Origin: Pararhodobacter sp.
GTDB taxonomy: Bacteria; Pseudomonadota; Alphaproteobacteria; Rhodobacterales; Rhodobacteraceae
Reading direction: 5' to 3'
NCBI GenBank assembly: GCA_020832665.1
Contig: JAFIEG010000003.1
Coordinates: 20,212 to 84,211, forward strand
DNA: 64,000 bases
Part shown: positions 9,698 to 19,211 of the stretch, piece by piece
Layout: every line of letters starts with the position of its first letter
Numbering within the stretch: position 1 is the stretch's first letter
Translations under genes and position numbers: made by a program
Notes under the pieces: generated by a model
The model's input: the letters and a program-made list of their open reading frames with translations, nothing else
The model's database searches: none
Told to the model about the DNA's origin: nothing

Positions 9698-9946
9698 GAA
9701 GCGGCTCCTTTCGCCGGTCGATTGCCCTTCATCTGCCTCGTGTAGCCCAGCTTGGCAAGGCACGCCGGTCAACAAGGCTGTCAGCGGAGATCACAGGCGC
9801 GAATTGCCTTCCTGCCGCATTTGCAGTCCGCGACGGGGGTTGACGCCCGCCGGCAATATCGCCATTGGCATGGCCGGCCCGAACCGGCGCACCCGCCAGC
9901 CCGGGCCGCCACGATTGCCGATTCAAGTTTCGACGAAGGCGTTTCG

Positions 9947-11656
9947 ATGACTCAGCCCAACCATGCCCCCATCCCCGAACTCTATGTCTCGCAGGAATCC
10001 GCGCGCAAGCTCAAGCTCGAAGCCGCCTCGCTGCCCTCGTGGGATCTGACCCCGCGCCAGCTCTGCGATCTCGAATTGCTGATGAATGGCGGCTTCTTCC
10101 CGCTCAAGGGTTTCCTGGATCGCGCCGATCATGAAAGTGTGGTCGAGAACATGCGCCTGGCCGATGGCACATTGTGGCCGATGCCGGTTACGCTCGACGT
10201 GTCGACCGCCTTCGCCGAGAGTATCGAGCCCGGCCAGGACATCGCCCTGCGCGACCCGGAAGGCGTGATTCTGGCCATCCTGTCGGTGAGCGACAAATGG
10301 ACCCCCGACAAGGCACGCGAGGCAGAATCGGTTTTCGGCGCCGACGATCCGGCACATCCGGCGGTGCATTACCTGCACAATATCGCCGGCCCGGTCTATC
10401 TGGGCGGGCCGGTCATGGGCATTCAGGCGCCGGTGCATTACGATTTCAAGGCACGACGCGACACGCCCAACGAGTTGCGCGCGCGCTTTCGCAAGCTGGG
10501 CTGGCGCAAGGTCGTGGCATTCCAGACGCGCAACCCGCTGCACCGCGCGCATCAGGAACTGACCTTCCGCGCCGCGCGCGAGGTGCAGGCGAACCTGCTG
10601 ATCCACCCGGTGGTGGGCATGACCAAGCCGGGTGATGTCGATCACTTCACCCGCGTGCGCTGCTACGAGGCGGTGCTCGACAAATACCCCGCCGCCACTA
10701 CGACGATGAGTCTGCTTAACCTCGCCATGCGCATGGGCGGCCCGCGCGAGGCAGTCTGGCACGGCATCATCCGTCGCAACCATGGCTGCACGCACATGAT
10801 CGTGGGGCGCGACCATGCCGGGCCGGGCAAGAACAGCCAGGGCGCCGATTTCTACGGCCCCTATGACGCGCAGGCGCTGTTCACGCAGCATCAGGACGAG
10901 ATCGGGCTGGAGATGGTCGATTTCAAGCACATGGTCTATGTGCAGGAAAAGGCGCAATACTACCCGGCCAACGAGGTGCCCGAAGGCAGCACCGTGCTGG
11001 ACATCTCGGGTACCGAGCTGCGCCGCCGGCTGCGCGAGGGGCTGGATATCCCCGAATGGTTCTCTTTCCCAGAGGTGGTGGGCGAGCTTCGCCGCCGCTT
11101 CCCGCCGCGAGCGCATCAGGGCTTCACTGTTTTCTTCACCGGGCTTTCCGGCTCAGGTAAATCTACCATCGCCAATGCGCTGATGATCAAGCTGATGGAA
11201 ATGGGTGACCGGCCGGTGACACTGCTCGATGGCGATGTGGTGCGCAAACATCTGTCGTCGGAGCTGGGCTTTTCCAAGGAACACCGCGATCTGAACATCA
11301 TGCGCATCGGCTATGTCGCCAGCGAGATCACCAAGAATGGCGGCATTGCCATCTGCGCGCCGATTGCCCCCTATACCGCCACAAGGCGCATCGTGCGCGA
11401 GATGATCGAGGCCTATGGCGCCTTTGTCGAGGTTCATGTCGCCACTTCGATCGAGGAATGCGAGCGCCGCGACCGCAAGGGGCTCTACAAGCTGGCACGC
11501 GCGGGAAAGATCAAGGAATTCACTGGTGTTTCAGACCCTTATGAAGAGCCCAAGGCGCCCGAATTGCGCGTCGACACCGAGAATGTCGATGTCGACCACT
11601 GCGCCCATCAGGTGCTGCTGACGCTGGAATCGATGGGGCTGATCGGCACGCGCTGA
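9947..11656 (+). CDS. Bifunctional sulfate adenylyltransferase / adenylylsulfate kinase
   Basis: A 569-residue fusion that makes APS from sulfate and ATP and then PAPS, the activation steps of sulfate assimilation. Residues 1 to about 390 are a Sat-type ATP sulfurylase with [10 protein letters not shown] (193-202, the HxxH ATP site) and GRDHAGPG. The C-terminal APS kinase starts with the P-loop GLSGSGKST (399-407) and contains [16 protein letters not shown]. The fusion order is sulfurylase then kinase, as in many Rhodobacterales, not the CysDN type. The ATG at 9947 has a modest GAAGG upstream. Confidence 0.94.
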   Translation: MTQPNHAPIPELYVSQESARKLKLEAASLPSWDLTPRQLCDLELLMNGGFFPLKGFLDRADHESVVENMRLADGTLWPMPVTLDVSTAFAESIEPGQDIALRDPEGVILAILSVSDKWTPDKAREAESVFGADDPAHPAVHYLHNIAGPVYLGGPVMGIQAPVHYDFKARRDTPNELRARFRKLGWRKVVAFQTRNPLHRAHQELTFRAAREVQANLLIHPVVGMTKPGDVDHFTRVRCYEAVLDKYPAATTTMSLLNLAMRMGGPREAVWHGIIRRNHGCTHMIVGRDHAGPGKNSQGADFYGPYDAQALFTQHQDEIGLEMVDFKHMVYVQEKAQYYPANEVPEGSTVLDISGTELRRRLREGLDIPEWFSFPEVVGELRRRFPPRAHQGFTVFFTGLSGSGKSTIANALMIKLMEMGDRPVTLLDGDVVRKHLSSELGFSKEHRDLNIMRIGYVASEITKNGGIAICAPIAPYTATRRIVREMIEAYGAFVEVHVATSIEECERRDRKGLYKLARAGKIKEFTGVSDPYEEPKAPELRVDTENVDVDHCAHQVLLTLESMGLIGTR

Positions 11657-11671
11657 GCCATTGCGTCCCCC

Positions 11672-11700
11672 TTGCGCTTTTCGCCGGGGGGGCCTATAGG
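11672..11700 (+). promoter_or_regulatory. Likely sigma-70 promoter of rpmI-rplT
   Basis: TTGCGC at 11672-11677 and TATAGG at 11695-11700 are separated by exactly 17 bases, about 80 bases before rpmI. This is a good match for a housekeeping promoter in this GC context. Confidence 0.5.
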
Positions 11701-11781
11701 CGGGGCCTTGTAACCGCGCGGCCGGCCAATGTGGCATGCCGAGTCGCGCGTATCCACCGCTCGCAGGAACAGGAGACGGAA

Positions 11782-11982
11782 ATGCCCAAGATGAAGACCA
11801 AGGCCAGCGCCAAGAAGCGCTTCAAGGCCACCGCTACCGGCAAGATCAAGTCGGCCCAGGCTGGAAAACGCCACGGGATGATCAAGCGATCGAACAAATT
11901 CATTCGCGATGCGCGCGGCACCATGGTGCTGAGCGAGGCGGATACGAAGATCGTGAAAACCTACATGCCTTACGACCGCTGA
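11782..11982 (+). CDS. rpmI: 50S ribosomal protein L35
   Basis: A 66-residue basic ribosomal protein with the L35 signature [15 protein letters not shown], then [20 protein letters not shown] precedes the ATG. It lies 13 bases before rplT, the usual L35-L20 pair. infC is not upstream, so the pair stands apart from initiation factor 3 here. Confidence 0.97.
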   Translation: MPKMKTKASAKKRFKATATGKIKSAQAGKRHGMIKRSNKFIRDARGTMVLSEADTKIVKTYMPYDR

Positions 11983-11995
11983 GGAGGATCAGACC

Positions 11996-12358
11996 ATGGC
12001 ACGCGTCAAATCCGGCACGGTAACCCACGCCCGCCACCGCAAGGTGGTCAAGGCGGCGAAAGGCTATTACGGCGCCCGTTCGCGCAATTTCCGCACCGCC
12101 GCTCAGGCGGTGGACAAGGCCAACCAGTACGCCACCCGCGACCGCAAGAACCGCAAGCGCAGTTTCCGCGCGCTGTGGATCCAGCGCATCAACGCCGCGG
12201 TGCGCGCGATCGACCCCACGCTGACCTATTCGCGCTTCATCCACGCGCTGGATCAGGCCGGGATCGAGGTTGACCGCAAGGTGCTGGCCGACCTCGCCGT
12301 GCACGAGCCCGAGGCCTTCGGCCAGATCGTGGAACGCGCACGCGCCGCGACCGCCTGA
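11996..12358 (+). CDS. rplT: 50S ribosomal protein L20
   Basis: A 120-residue ribosomal protein needed for early 50S assembly. It begins [19 protein letters not shown] and holds the conserved [13 protein letters not shown] and [19 protein letters not shown] blocks. GAGGAGG is upstream. It is cotranscribed with rpmI. In many alphaproteobacteria pheS follows; here a tRNA and other genes follow instead. Confidence 0.97.
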   Translation: MARVKSGTVTHARHRKVVKAAKGYYGARSRNFRTAAQAVDKANQYATRDRKNRKRSFRALWIQRINAAVRAIDPTLTYSRFIHALDQAGIEVDRKVLADLAVHEPEAFGQIVERARAATA

Positions 12359-12382
12359 GCCGCGCACAGGCAAACGCTTGCA

Positions 12383-12420
12383 GGGGCCGCCCGTCAGCCG
12401 ACCGGGCGGCCCCTTGCGTT
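12383..12420 (+). terminator. Terminator after rplT
   Basis: An 11-bp perfect stem GGGGCCGCCCG/CGGGCGGCCCC with a 9-nt loop is followed by TTGCGTT, 24 bases after the rplT stop. Confidence 0.75.
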
Positions 12421-12534
12421 GTGCCCTGGCGGCCAAGCGGGCACCGCGAGCAAGCCCCCATCGCACCACTGCCAGAAGCAGCAAACTCCACCCTTGCGCG
12501 GCGCGGCGCGGCGGTTTAAACGACACCCGCCAAT

Positions 12535-12610
12535 GCCGCAGTAGCTCAGCTGGTAGAGCAACGCATTCGTAATGCGTGGGTCGGGGGTTCGAGTCCCTTC
12601 TGCGGCACCA
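12535..12610 (+). tRNA. tRNA-Thr (anticodon CGU)
   Basis: A 76-nt cloverleaf. The acceptor stem GCCGCAG pairs with CTGCGGC, the D arm contains AGCTCAGCTGGTAGAGC, the anticodon stem ACGCA/TGCGT holds loop TTCGTAA (anticodon CGT in DNA, reading ACG), and the T arm is GGGGGTTCGAGTCCCTT. The CCA end is encoded (12608-12610). Confidence 0.97.
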
Positions 12611-12714
12611 GCCAGCCACTTGTCAGGATTCAGCCCTTTTTCGCCCGCTCCATGGCGGGGGTGCCCGGCGGCAAACATAGCCAGCAAGCGCCGTTCGCCC
12701 AGATCAAGACCGGC

Positions 12715-13974
12715 TCAACCGATATGGCGCCGGGGCAGCGCGAGCGCCACCACCGAGGCCGCCAGCGCTGCCGCCAGCATCGGCACCAGCGCAAAGCGCC
12801 AGTCGCCCCCGGCCAGCGATACCGCCCACGCCACCAGCGGCGCGCCGGCGAACTGGCCCATCGCCGAGCCCTGCATCAGCATGCCGTTGCCCGCACCCAC
12901 CAGTTGCGGCCCGCTCACCACACGCGGCACGCAGTTGAACAGGCTGGGCGGCACCAGCCCGCCGAGAAAGGAAAACACCAGGCAGGCCGCCAGCCGCGCC
13001 GCATCGGGAAGGATCGGCAGGAAGATGGCGATTGCCGTCACGCCCATGGCGGTGCTGCCGGTCAGCACCAGCGCCCGCGCCGAGGCGCCGCGGCGCATCA
13101 GCCAGCCGCCCAGCAGGCATCCGGGCACATTGACCAGCACCACGATGGCGGTGACCAGCGCCGCACGCTCCAGGCTGGCGCCCAGGCTTTCGGTCTGGAA
13201 AGTGGGCAGCCAGACCATCAGCGTCACCCACTGAAAGGCATAAAGCGCGAAGACCAGTGCCACATGCTGCAGCCCGGCGGTGGACGCCGCCTCGCGCACC
13301 AGACCAAGCGCGGCGCGACGCGGCGGCGACGGCATCGCCACGGCGCGCATCTGCCACCAGATCGCCAGCGCCACCGGCAGGCACAGCAGCGCCACCGCCA
13401 GCCACAAGCCGCGCCAGCCCAGGCCCGACAGCGCCAGTGGCGCGGCCAGCATCGCCAGCGCCATGCCCAGCGGCGTGTAGACACTCCACATGCCGAGCGC
13501 GAAATCCTGATCGCGCCGCGCCGAGGCGGCCAGCACCACCGCCGGCAGCGAAACGCCGATGGCGACAAAGCCCACCCCTTCGAGAAGGCGGCTGAGCATG
13601 AGCACCGGAAGATCCTGCGCCAGCGCCCCCGTCACGCCGCCCGCGACCAGGCAGACGAACCCCGCCAGCACCAGCCTTTCCCGGCCCAGACCGCCGGCCA
13701 GCGCGCCAACGATCAGCGCCAGGAACATGCCCAGAAGGTTGAACAGCGAGATGACGAAGCCACCCGCCACCAGGCCAAAGCCCAGCTCGTCGCGCATGAC
13801 CGGCAGCGCCGGCGGCAGCTTGCCGACATGGACCGCCGCCATGACGCCGCCCAGCACCGCCAGCGTGACCGCGCCCCAGGCCGTCACGCGCCGCTCGCCC
13901 GATACCGTCACTGCTTCCCTGCCGCCTGCATCGCTACCGCGCCGAAACCCATGCCACCGCAGCCGGCGGCCCAT
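12715..13974 (-). CDS. MFS transporter (CynX/NimT-like)
   Basis: Up to 419 residues with about twelve membrane helices, a major facilitator superfamily permease. A typical first-helix region (KLPPALPVMRDELGF) and a long basic central loop between helices 6 and 7 are visible. Substrate unknown. The start is uncertain: the ATG at 13974 has no clear Shine-Dalgarno, while a GTG at 13911 lies just after AGGGAAG and would give 398 residues; the first 21 residues look unlike a transporter. Confidence 0.82.
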   Translation of the reverse strand: MGRRLRWHGFRRGSDAGGREAVTVSGERRVTAWGAVTLAVLGGVMAAVHVGKLPPALPVMRDELGFGLVAGGFVISLFNLLGMFLALIVGALAGGLGRERLVLAGFVCLVAGGVTGALAQDLPVLMLSRLLEGVGFVAIGVSLPAVVLAASARRDQDFALGMWSVYTPLGMALAMLAAPLALSGLGWRGLWLAVALLCLPVALAIWWQMRAVAMPSPPRRAALGLVREAASTAGLQHVALVFALYAFQWVTLMVWLPTFQTESLGASLERAALVTAIVVLVNVPGCLLGGWLMRRGASARALVLTGSTAMGVTAIAIFLPILPDAARLAACLVFSFLGGLVPPSLFNCVPRVVSGPQLVGAGNGMLMQGSAMGQFAGAPLVAWAVSLAGGDWRFALVPMLAAALAASVVALALPRRHIG

Positions 13975-14027
13975 TCGCGTGCCCGGGCCGCACCGAGCTT
14001 AACCGGTGCTTATCCGGCGCGCCGCAC

Positions 14028-14810
14028 TTACCGGCGCCCGCGCGGCGCGTCGTCGTCTTCGTCGTCTTCGCCTTCATCGCCCTCGCCGTCACCCGGCAGG
14101 TTGAAGAAGCTTTCGGCATCGGCATAGTCGGCCGGGTCGGGCTTCTCCTCGGCGTCGCGCGTGAGGCTGAAATTCTCCAGCCCGGCAATGTTCGAGGGCA
14201 GCTTGGGCTCGGCGGGCATGTCGAGCGACTGCTCGGTGGAAACCAGCTTGCGGCGGGCATCGTCATCCATCACCTCGCCCTCGGAAGCTCTTTTCCTGGC
14301 TGCCTTCTGCACCTCTTCGTCAAGTTCGGACTGCCGGCACAGACCCAGCGCCACCGGGTCGATCGGCTGGATGTTCTGGATGTTCCAGTGCGAACGCTCG
14401 CGAATCGCCTGGATCGTGGGGTTGGTGGTGCCCACCAGCTTGCGGATCTGGGCGTCGGCCAGCTCGGGGTGAAACTTGACCAGCCACAGGATGGCCGCCG
14501 GGCGGTCCTGGCGCTTGGAAAGCGGCGTGTAGCGCGGGCCGCGGCGCTTTTCCTCGCCGGCGGCGGCGGGGTTGTATTTCAGCTTCAGCCTGTAGGCCGG
14601 ATCGGCCTCGCCCTTCTTGATCTCGATCTCGTCGAGCTGATTATGCGCGATCGGGTCAAAGCCCTTGACCCCGGCAGCGACATCGCCGTCGGCGATGCCC
14701 TGCACTTCAAGCGCGTGCAGGCCGCAGAACTCGGCGATCTGTGTGAAGCTCAACGTGGTGTTGTCGATCAGCCAGACGGCGGTCGCCTTGGCCATGAGGG
14801 GTTTTGCCAT
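14028..14810 (-). CDS. DUF1013 family protein (TrcR-like cell-cycle regulator)
   Basis: A 260-residue protein of the alphaproteobacterial DUF1013 family, which some databases name cell-cycle transcriptional regulator TrcR. Visible are an N-terminal HTH-like region (MAKATAVWLIDNTTLSFTQI, AEFCGLHALEVQGIADG) and a second one (IRKLVGTTNPTIQAIRERSH), then an acidic, disordered tail ending RGRR. AAGGA lies eight bases before the ATG at 14810. The direct target genes are unknown; the DNA-binding role is taken from the family, not shown here. Confidence 0.75.
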   Translation of the reverse strand: MAKPLMAKATAVWLIDNTTLSFTQIAEFCGLHALEVQGIADGDVAAGVKGFDPIAHNQLDEIEIKKGEADPAYRLKLKYNPAAAGEEKRRGPRYTPLSKRQDRPAAILWLVKFHPELADAQIRKLVGTTNPTIQAIRERSHWNIQNIQPIDPVALGLCRQSELDEEVQKAARKRASEGEVMDDDARRKLVSTEQSLDMPAEPKLPSNIAGLENFSLTRDAEEKPDPADYADAESFFNLPGDGEGDEGEDDEDDDAPRGRR

Positions 14811-14954
14811 CTCGTCATTCCTTCGCATTGCCTTGAGCGAGGCCACGGAACATCGCCCGCCGGGGTTGCCGGCCGCGGGCCCATGCCGCGCATCCTCGCT
14901 TTAGGGGGATGGCCGCTATATAAGGCTTCCGGGCGGGCGAGGGAAGGGAAAATC

Positions 14955-15641
14955 ATGGCGCTGGCGCTGCGCAATGCGGCCCTGAAGGGTCTTCTCGCGC
15001 TGCTTCTGGCGGTGGCCGGCATGGGGCCGGGCACGGCCGGCGCGCAAAACCGCGCCGGCGAGTTCGATTACTACATCCTGGCGCTGAGCTGGATGCCCGG
15101 TTTTTGCGAACAGAGCGGCGATGCGCGCGCCGATCCGCGCTGCGCCGAGGGCAGCGGGCATGGCTGGGTGCTGCACGGGCTCTGGCCCCAGCACGCCGAT
15201 GGCAGCTGGCCCGAATACTGCCCCACGCCGCAGCGCAATCCCTCGCGGCGCGAAACCGCGCGCCAGGCCGATCTTTTCGGCGTTGCGGGGGCGGCCTGGC
15301 ATCAGTGGAACAAGCATGGGCGCTGCAGCGGGCTGAGCGCGGCCCGATACTACGCGCTCAGCCGCCAGGCGATGGAACGGGTGAACTTGCCCGGGAATCT
15401 CGCGCCAGATGAACATCAGGCGGGGCGCGACGCGGTGCTGCCCCCCGAGGCGCTCGAAGCCGCCTTCATTGCCGCCAACCCGGCATTCGACGCCGACATG
15501 CTGCTGCTCACCTGCCGGGGCAACGCCATCCACGAGCTGCGCCTGTGCCTGACACCCGCACTTCAGCCCCGCCCCTGCGATGCGGCCACGCGCCCGCGCG
15601 CCTGCGCGCTCGATGCCGCGCGCCTGCCCCCGCCCCGTTGA
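14955..15641 (+). CDS. Secreted ribonuclease T2 family protein
   Basis: A 228-residue protein with a signal peptide (about residues 1-30, cut near AGAQ). RNase T2 enzymes cleave RNA through a 2',3'-cyclic phosphate, here in the periplasm or outside. The first active-site block is HGLWPQ (His74). The second is WHQWNKHGRC with His116 and His121, but the usual Glu after the first His is Gln117. Several Cys residues suggest disulfides. GGGAAGGG precedes the ATG. Confidence 0.88.
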   Translation: MALALRNAALKGLLALLLAVAGMGPGTAGAQNRAGEFDYYILALSWMPGFCEQSGDARADPRCAEGSGHGWVLHGLWPQHADGSWPEYCPTPQRNPSRRETARQADLFGVAGAAWHQWNKHGRCSGLSAARYYALSRQAMERVNLPGNLAPDEHQAGRDAVLPPEALEAAFIAANPAFDADMLLLTCRGNAIHELRLCLTPALQPRPCDAATRPRACALDAARLPPPR

Positions 15642-15652
15642 GGGCGGATGAG

Positions 15653-15676
15653 GGCGGGCATGGTTGCCCGTCCCGC
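15653..15676 (+). repeat. REP-like hairpin unit (TTGCCC subclass)
   Basis: A 24-nt imperfect palindrome, CGGGCA/TGCCCG around TGGT, just after the RNase T2 gene. It shares 18 of 24 bases with the unit at 48040-48063. The rest of the 208-base gap to the MORN gene shows nothing else recognisable. Confidence 0.55.
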
Positions 15677-15849
15677 GATCCGAAGCCGGTTGAATGAAAC
15701 GATTGCCGCCCGGGGGGGCGCGGCGAACACGGGCGGGTGGGTGGGGCGTTTGCCGCGCGCCCCCGGGCGGGCGACGCCATTCCGCCGGGGCTGCGGCTTG
15801 ATCGGCGGATAGAGCGGCAGGTCGCCGAGATCGGCGCGAACAGGCCGCC

Positions 15850-17340
15850 TCAGCCCTCCTCGGTCTCCTCGGCCGGGGGCGCCTCGCCGGCATCACCGGT
15901 CTCGGGTTCAGCCTCGTCGGGTTCGATCAGCACGCCGGCCTCCCAGATTCCGCTCAGCACCTGTCCGTCGGCGTAGCGCAGCACGCCGCGCCCCTCGCGC
16001 TGGCCGTCGACAAATTCGCCTTCATAGACATCGCCGGTGGGGTAGGTGGCCACCCCCGCGCCCTCGATCCGGCCGGCGCGCCACTGGCCTTCATAGACGA
16101 AACCATCCTCCATCTCGATCCGGCCCTCGCCGTCGCGCTCGCCGGCGGCGAAATTGCCCTCATAGCGCGAACCGTCGGGATAAGTCATCACGCCGGCGCC
16201 CTCGCGCTGTCCCGCCTCGAAGCGCCCCTCATAGACGCGCCCGTCGGGAAAACTCATCTGCCCCTGCCCGTGCGGGCGGCCCGAACTGAACGCGCCCTCA
16301 TAGACCAGATCGTCACCAAAATCGGCGCGGCCCTCGCCCTCCTGCCTGCCCTCGACCCACTCGCCGGTATAGCTTGAGCCATCGGCATAGGTAACGGTGC
16401 CTTGGCCGTGGGGCTGACCGTCGCGGAACTGGCCCTCGTAGCGCGCGCCATCGGGATGGGTCAATACCCCCTCGCCATCTATGCGGTCGGCCACCCAGCT
16501 GCCGACATAGACATGCCCGTCAGCGGTCGTCAGCCGCCCGCGCCCGTGGCGCAGATCATCGACGAATTCGCCCTCATAGAGCCCGCCATCGGCATAGGTG
16601 ACCCGCCCGAGCCCCTGCAGCAGCCCCTGCACGAACTCTCCCTCGCGCCGGTCGCCGCTGGGCAGGGTCAACTGCCCCGCGCCGTGCAAGAGCCCCTCGG
16701 CCCATTCGCCGTCATAGATGGTGCCGTCGGGCCGGGTCAGGCGGCCCTCGCCGTGGCGCTCGTCCTCGCGCATCTCGCCGGTATAGACCGAGCCGTCGGG
16801 ATAGGTGATGGTGCCGCGCCCCTCGCGCATGCCGTGGCGCCACTCGCCCTCGTAGCGCAGCCCGCCCGGGCGCTCCATCACGCCCTGGCCGTGCGGCTGG
16901 CTGTCGTCGAACTCGCCGGTATAGACAACGCCGGTGGCAAAGCGGCGCGTGCCCTGGCCCATGATGCGGCCCTGATCCCAGTTGCCCTCATATGTCGAGC
17001 CATCGGGAAACACCATGCGGCCCTGGCCATGCGGGCTGCCATCAAGGAATTCGCCCTCATAGACCGAACCGTTGGGATAGCGCGCCACCCCCTGGCCGGT
17101 GATCTGCCCGCGGTCCCATTCGCCGGTATATTCGAACCCGTTGGGCAGGCGGTAGGTGCCCTCGCCGTGCTGCAACCCGTCAAGAAAGGTGCCCTCGTAG
17201 ATGCCACCATCGGGATACTGGCGGGTGACCACCTCGCCCGGCTCGTCGGCGGCGGCGGGCACGACCACCAGCCCGGCCCCGGCGGTCGCCAGCAGGGCGG
17301 CGGAAAGGAGGTTGCGAAAGGCGTGGCTGATCTGCGGCAT
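15850..17340 (-). CDS. Secreted MORN-repeat protein
   Basis: A 496-residue protein with a signal peptide (about residues 1-32, ending VVVPAAADE). From residue 42 to about 478 it consists of 19 tandem MORN repeats of 23 residues with the pattern YxDGxxYEGxFxxGxxxGxG; the last is degenerate. The tail is short and acidic. MORN repeats form elongated beta-hairpin arrays that bind lipids or proteins in other systems; the partner here is unknown. GGGAG lies six bases before the ATG at 17340. An upstream ATG at 17403 is less likely. Confidence 0.85.
   Translation of the reverse strand: MPQISHAFRNLLSAALLATAGAGLVVVPAAADEPGEVVTRQYPDGGIYEGTFLDGLQHGEGTYRLPNGFEYTGEWDRGQITGQGVARYPNGSVYEGEFLDGSPHGQGRMVFPDGSTYEGNWDQGRIMGQGTRRFATGVVYTGEFDDSQPHGQGVMERPGGLRYEGEWRHGMREGRGTITYPDGSVYTGEMREDERHGEGRLTRPDGTIYDGEWAEGLLHGAGQLTLPSGDRREGEFVQGLLQGLGRVTYADGGLYEGEFVDDLRHGRGRLTTADGHVYVGSWVADRIDGEGVLTHPDGARYEGQFRDGQPHGQGTVTYADGSSYTGEWVEGRQEGEGRADFGDDLVYEGAFSSGRPHGQGQMSFPDGRVYEGRFEAGQREGAGVMTYPDGSRYEGNFAAGERDGEGRIEMEDGFVYEGQWRAGRIEGAGVATYPTGDVYEGEFVDGQREGRGVLRYADGQVLSGIWEAGVLIEPDEAEPETGDAGEAPPAEETEEG
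15906..17217 (-). repeat. Tandem 69-nt repeats encoding 19 MORN units
   Basis: Coding repeats with a 69-base (23-codon) period. Units diverge from each other but keep the positions of GxGxxxYxDGxxYxGxF. There are no spacers, so this is a protein repeat, not a CRISPR array. Confidence 0.85.
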
Positions 17341-17533
17341 GTTCGCTCCCATGCAATTGCCAGGCGCCGCGAGCGCGCCCTCGTCAAAAGCGAACCTACG
17401 CAACCAACGCGCCTTATGGCAAGGCCCCGACCGTTGCCAACCGGCACCTGCGCCCGAAGGGTGTTGGGAACGCGCAGGGGATTATTGGCCGGCGAAACCG
17501 CCCGCCAACGGACCAGACGGCACAAGAGGGCCG

Positions 17534-17809
17534 TTACCGATTGCCGCGCAACGCCTCGGGATGCATTGCCAGATACTGGTGCAGCGTCATGTACAGCGCA
17601 CGCGCGCGCGGCACGTCATCGGCATGCAGCGCTTCGCGGATGTCCTCGCAGATCATCTGCTGCACGCGCTGGGGCCCGTGATGGGCATGCATGAGATACT
17701 CGCCCAGCTCGGCGGCCTCGACCGCGCCGATATGCTCGTGCTCGGCAATAGCGGTGATCTCGGCCCGCGTCAGACAGGTCATGTCGATGATGTCATTCTC
17801 GTTGATCAT
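17534..17809 (-). CDS. Conserved hypothetical protein downstream of pheS
   Basis: A 91-residue soluble protein, predicted mostly helical, with MINENDIIDMTCLTRAEITA at its start and many His residues (AEHEHIGAVEAAEL, MHAHHG). Function not recognised. GGAGGAGGG seven bases before the ATG at 17809 is a very strong Shine-Dalgarno and argues that the gene is real. It follows pheS on the same strand after 109 bases. Confidence 0.7.
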   Translation of the reverse strand: MINENDIIDMTCLTRAEITAIAEHEHIGAVEAAELGEYLMHAHHGPQRVQQMICEDIREALHADDVPRARALYMTLHQYLAMHPEALRGNR

Positions 17810-17918
17810 GGCTGGGCCCTCCTCCCGGGGAAGGAAGAAGACTAGCATGATTCGCGTGCCGTGGATTTGAGCCTTGTCAACTGGCCCTGCATGGCATGGC
17901 GTGGCGCGGGCCAGCGCC

Positions 17919-18998
17919 TCAGCCCGCGTGCAGGCTGGGCATCTCCAGCGCGCCGAAGCCGTAATGGCGCAGCCAGCGCAGATCGGATTCGAAAAAGGCA
18001 CGCAGATCGGGGATGCCGTATTTCAGCATCGCCATGCGGTCGATGCCCATGCCGAAGGCGAAGCCCTGCCACTGACCGGGGTCGATACCGGCCGAGCGCA
18101 GCACATGCGGGTGCACCATGCCCGAGCCCAGCACCTCCATCCAGTCATCGCCCTCGCCGACGCGCAGCTGGCCATTCACCCATGAGCACTGGATATCGAC
18201 CTCGGCCGAGGGCTCGGTGAAGGGAAAATGCGAGGCGCGAAAGCGCGTGCGCACCGGGCGGCCGAAATAGGCCGAGAAGAATTCCTCGAGCACCCATTTC
18301 AGATTGGCCATGGTGATGTCGCGATCGATGGCCAGCCCCTCGATCTGGTGGAACATGGGTGTGTGCGTCTGGTCCATGTCCATGCGGTAAACGCGCCCGG
18401 GCGCGATCACGCGGATGGGCGCGCCCTGCGCCTGCATGGCGCGAATCTGCACCGGGCTGGTATGGGTGCGCAGCACATGCGGCGGGCGGTTGTCGCCCGG
18501 CTCGCGATGCATGAAGAAGGTGTCGTGCTCTTGCCGCGCCGGGTGCTCGGGGGCGATGTTGAGGGCGTCGAAATTGTGCCAGTCGGTTTCCACCTGCGGG
18601 CCCTCGGCGACGGCGAAGCCCATATCGGCGAAGATCGCCGCCATCTCTTCCATGACCTGGCTGACCGGATGCACCGTGCCGCGCGGGCACGAGCGCGCCG
18701 GCAAGGTGATGTCGAGCCATTCGCGGGCCAGCCGCTCCTCGAGCGCGGCATCGTCGAGTGCAGCCTTGCGCGCGCGCAGCGCGGCGTCGATCTCGTCCTT
18801 CAGCGCGTTCAGCGCCGGGCCGGCGCTTTTGCGTTCCTCGGGGCTCATGCGGCCCAGCTCGCGCATCTTCAGGCTGATCTCGCCCTTTTTTCCCAGCGCG
18901 GCCAGGCGCACGGTTTCAAGCGCCTCGCCATCGCCCGCCTTGCCGATTGCATCGAGATGCTTCGCCCTGATTTCCGCGATACCGTCCATGCCGCCCAT
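17919..18998 (-). CDS. pheS: Phenylalanine-tRNA ligase, alpha subunit
   Basis: Catalytic subunit of the alpha2-beta2 enzyme that charges tRNA-Phe. It has 359 residues with the N-terminal coiled coil, then class II motifs: [11 protein letters not shown], the motif 2 region [20 protein letters not shown], and the C-terminal [18 protein letters not shown] (motif 3). The first ATG (18998) or the fourth codon ATG (18989) may be used. pheT is not in the window; it usually sits close by in this order. Confidence 0.95.
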   Translation of the reverse strand: MGGMDGIAEIRAKHLDAIGKAGDGEALETVRLAALGKKGEISLKMRELGRMSPEERKSAGPALNALKDEIDAALRARKAALDDAALEERLAREWLDITLPARSCPRGTVHPVSQVMEEMAAIFADMGFAVAEGPQVETDWHNFDALNIAPEHPARQEHDTFFMHREPGDNRPPHVLRTHTSPVQIRAMQAQGAPIRVIAPGRVYRMDMDQTHTPMFHQIEGLAIDRDITMANLKWVLEEFFSAYFGRPVRTRFRASHFPFTEPSAEVDIQCSWVNGQLRVGEGDDWMEVLGSGMVHPHVLRSAGIDPGQWQGFAFGMGIDRMAMLKYGIPDLRAFFESDLRWLRHYGFGALEMPSLHAG

Positions 18999-19074
18999 CC
19001 GCTGCCGACCACGCGCCGTGGCCTAGCCGCAGCGGGGCGCGAATGCAAGCCATGCGCAGGGGGCTGGTGTGGCC

Positions 19075-19137
19075 GGGGGCGCTGCCCCTGTCCGCTTCGC
19101 GCACTCCCCCCGGCGTATTTCAGGCATATTGAAGAGG
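19075..19137 (+). repeat. Dispersed GGGGGCGCTGCCCC hairpin repeat, copy 1
   Basis: About 63 bases: a GGGGC/GCCCC hairpin with GCT loop, a variable middle, CCCCCCGGCGTATTTCAGG, then ATATTGAAGAGGC. The same arrangement occurs at 26819-26884 and, shorter, at 46902-46942, always in plus orientation before a plus-strand gene. Here it lies between pheS and pgsA. Confidence 0.6.
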
Positions 19138-19211
19138 CGGATTTCCGCGCGCTGGCCGGCGCGGCTCTTTCCCCTTTGCCGCGCGCGTGCTTTGGCGCTA
19201 GGAAGGAGCCG

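Noticed and set aside
9923..11116. 397-codon minus-strand frame inside the ATP sulfurylase/APS kinase gene
   Set aside because: Shadow frame of a gene with clear motifs; no domain and no ribosome-binding site.
15906..17217. Possible CRISPR or satellite array
   Set aside because: The 69-base period is the coding period of MORN repeats; units diverge and there are no spacers.
16402..17694. 430-codon plus frame across the MORN gene
   Set aside because: Mirror of the repeat codons; pseudo-repetitive, no independent signal.
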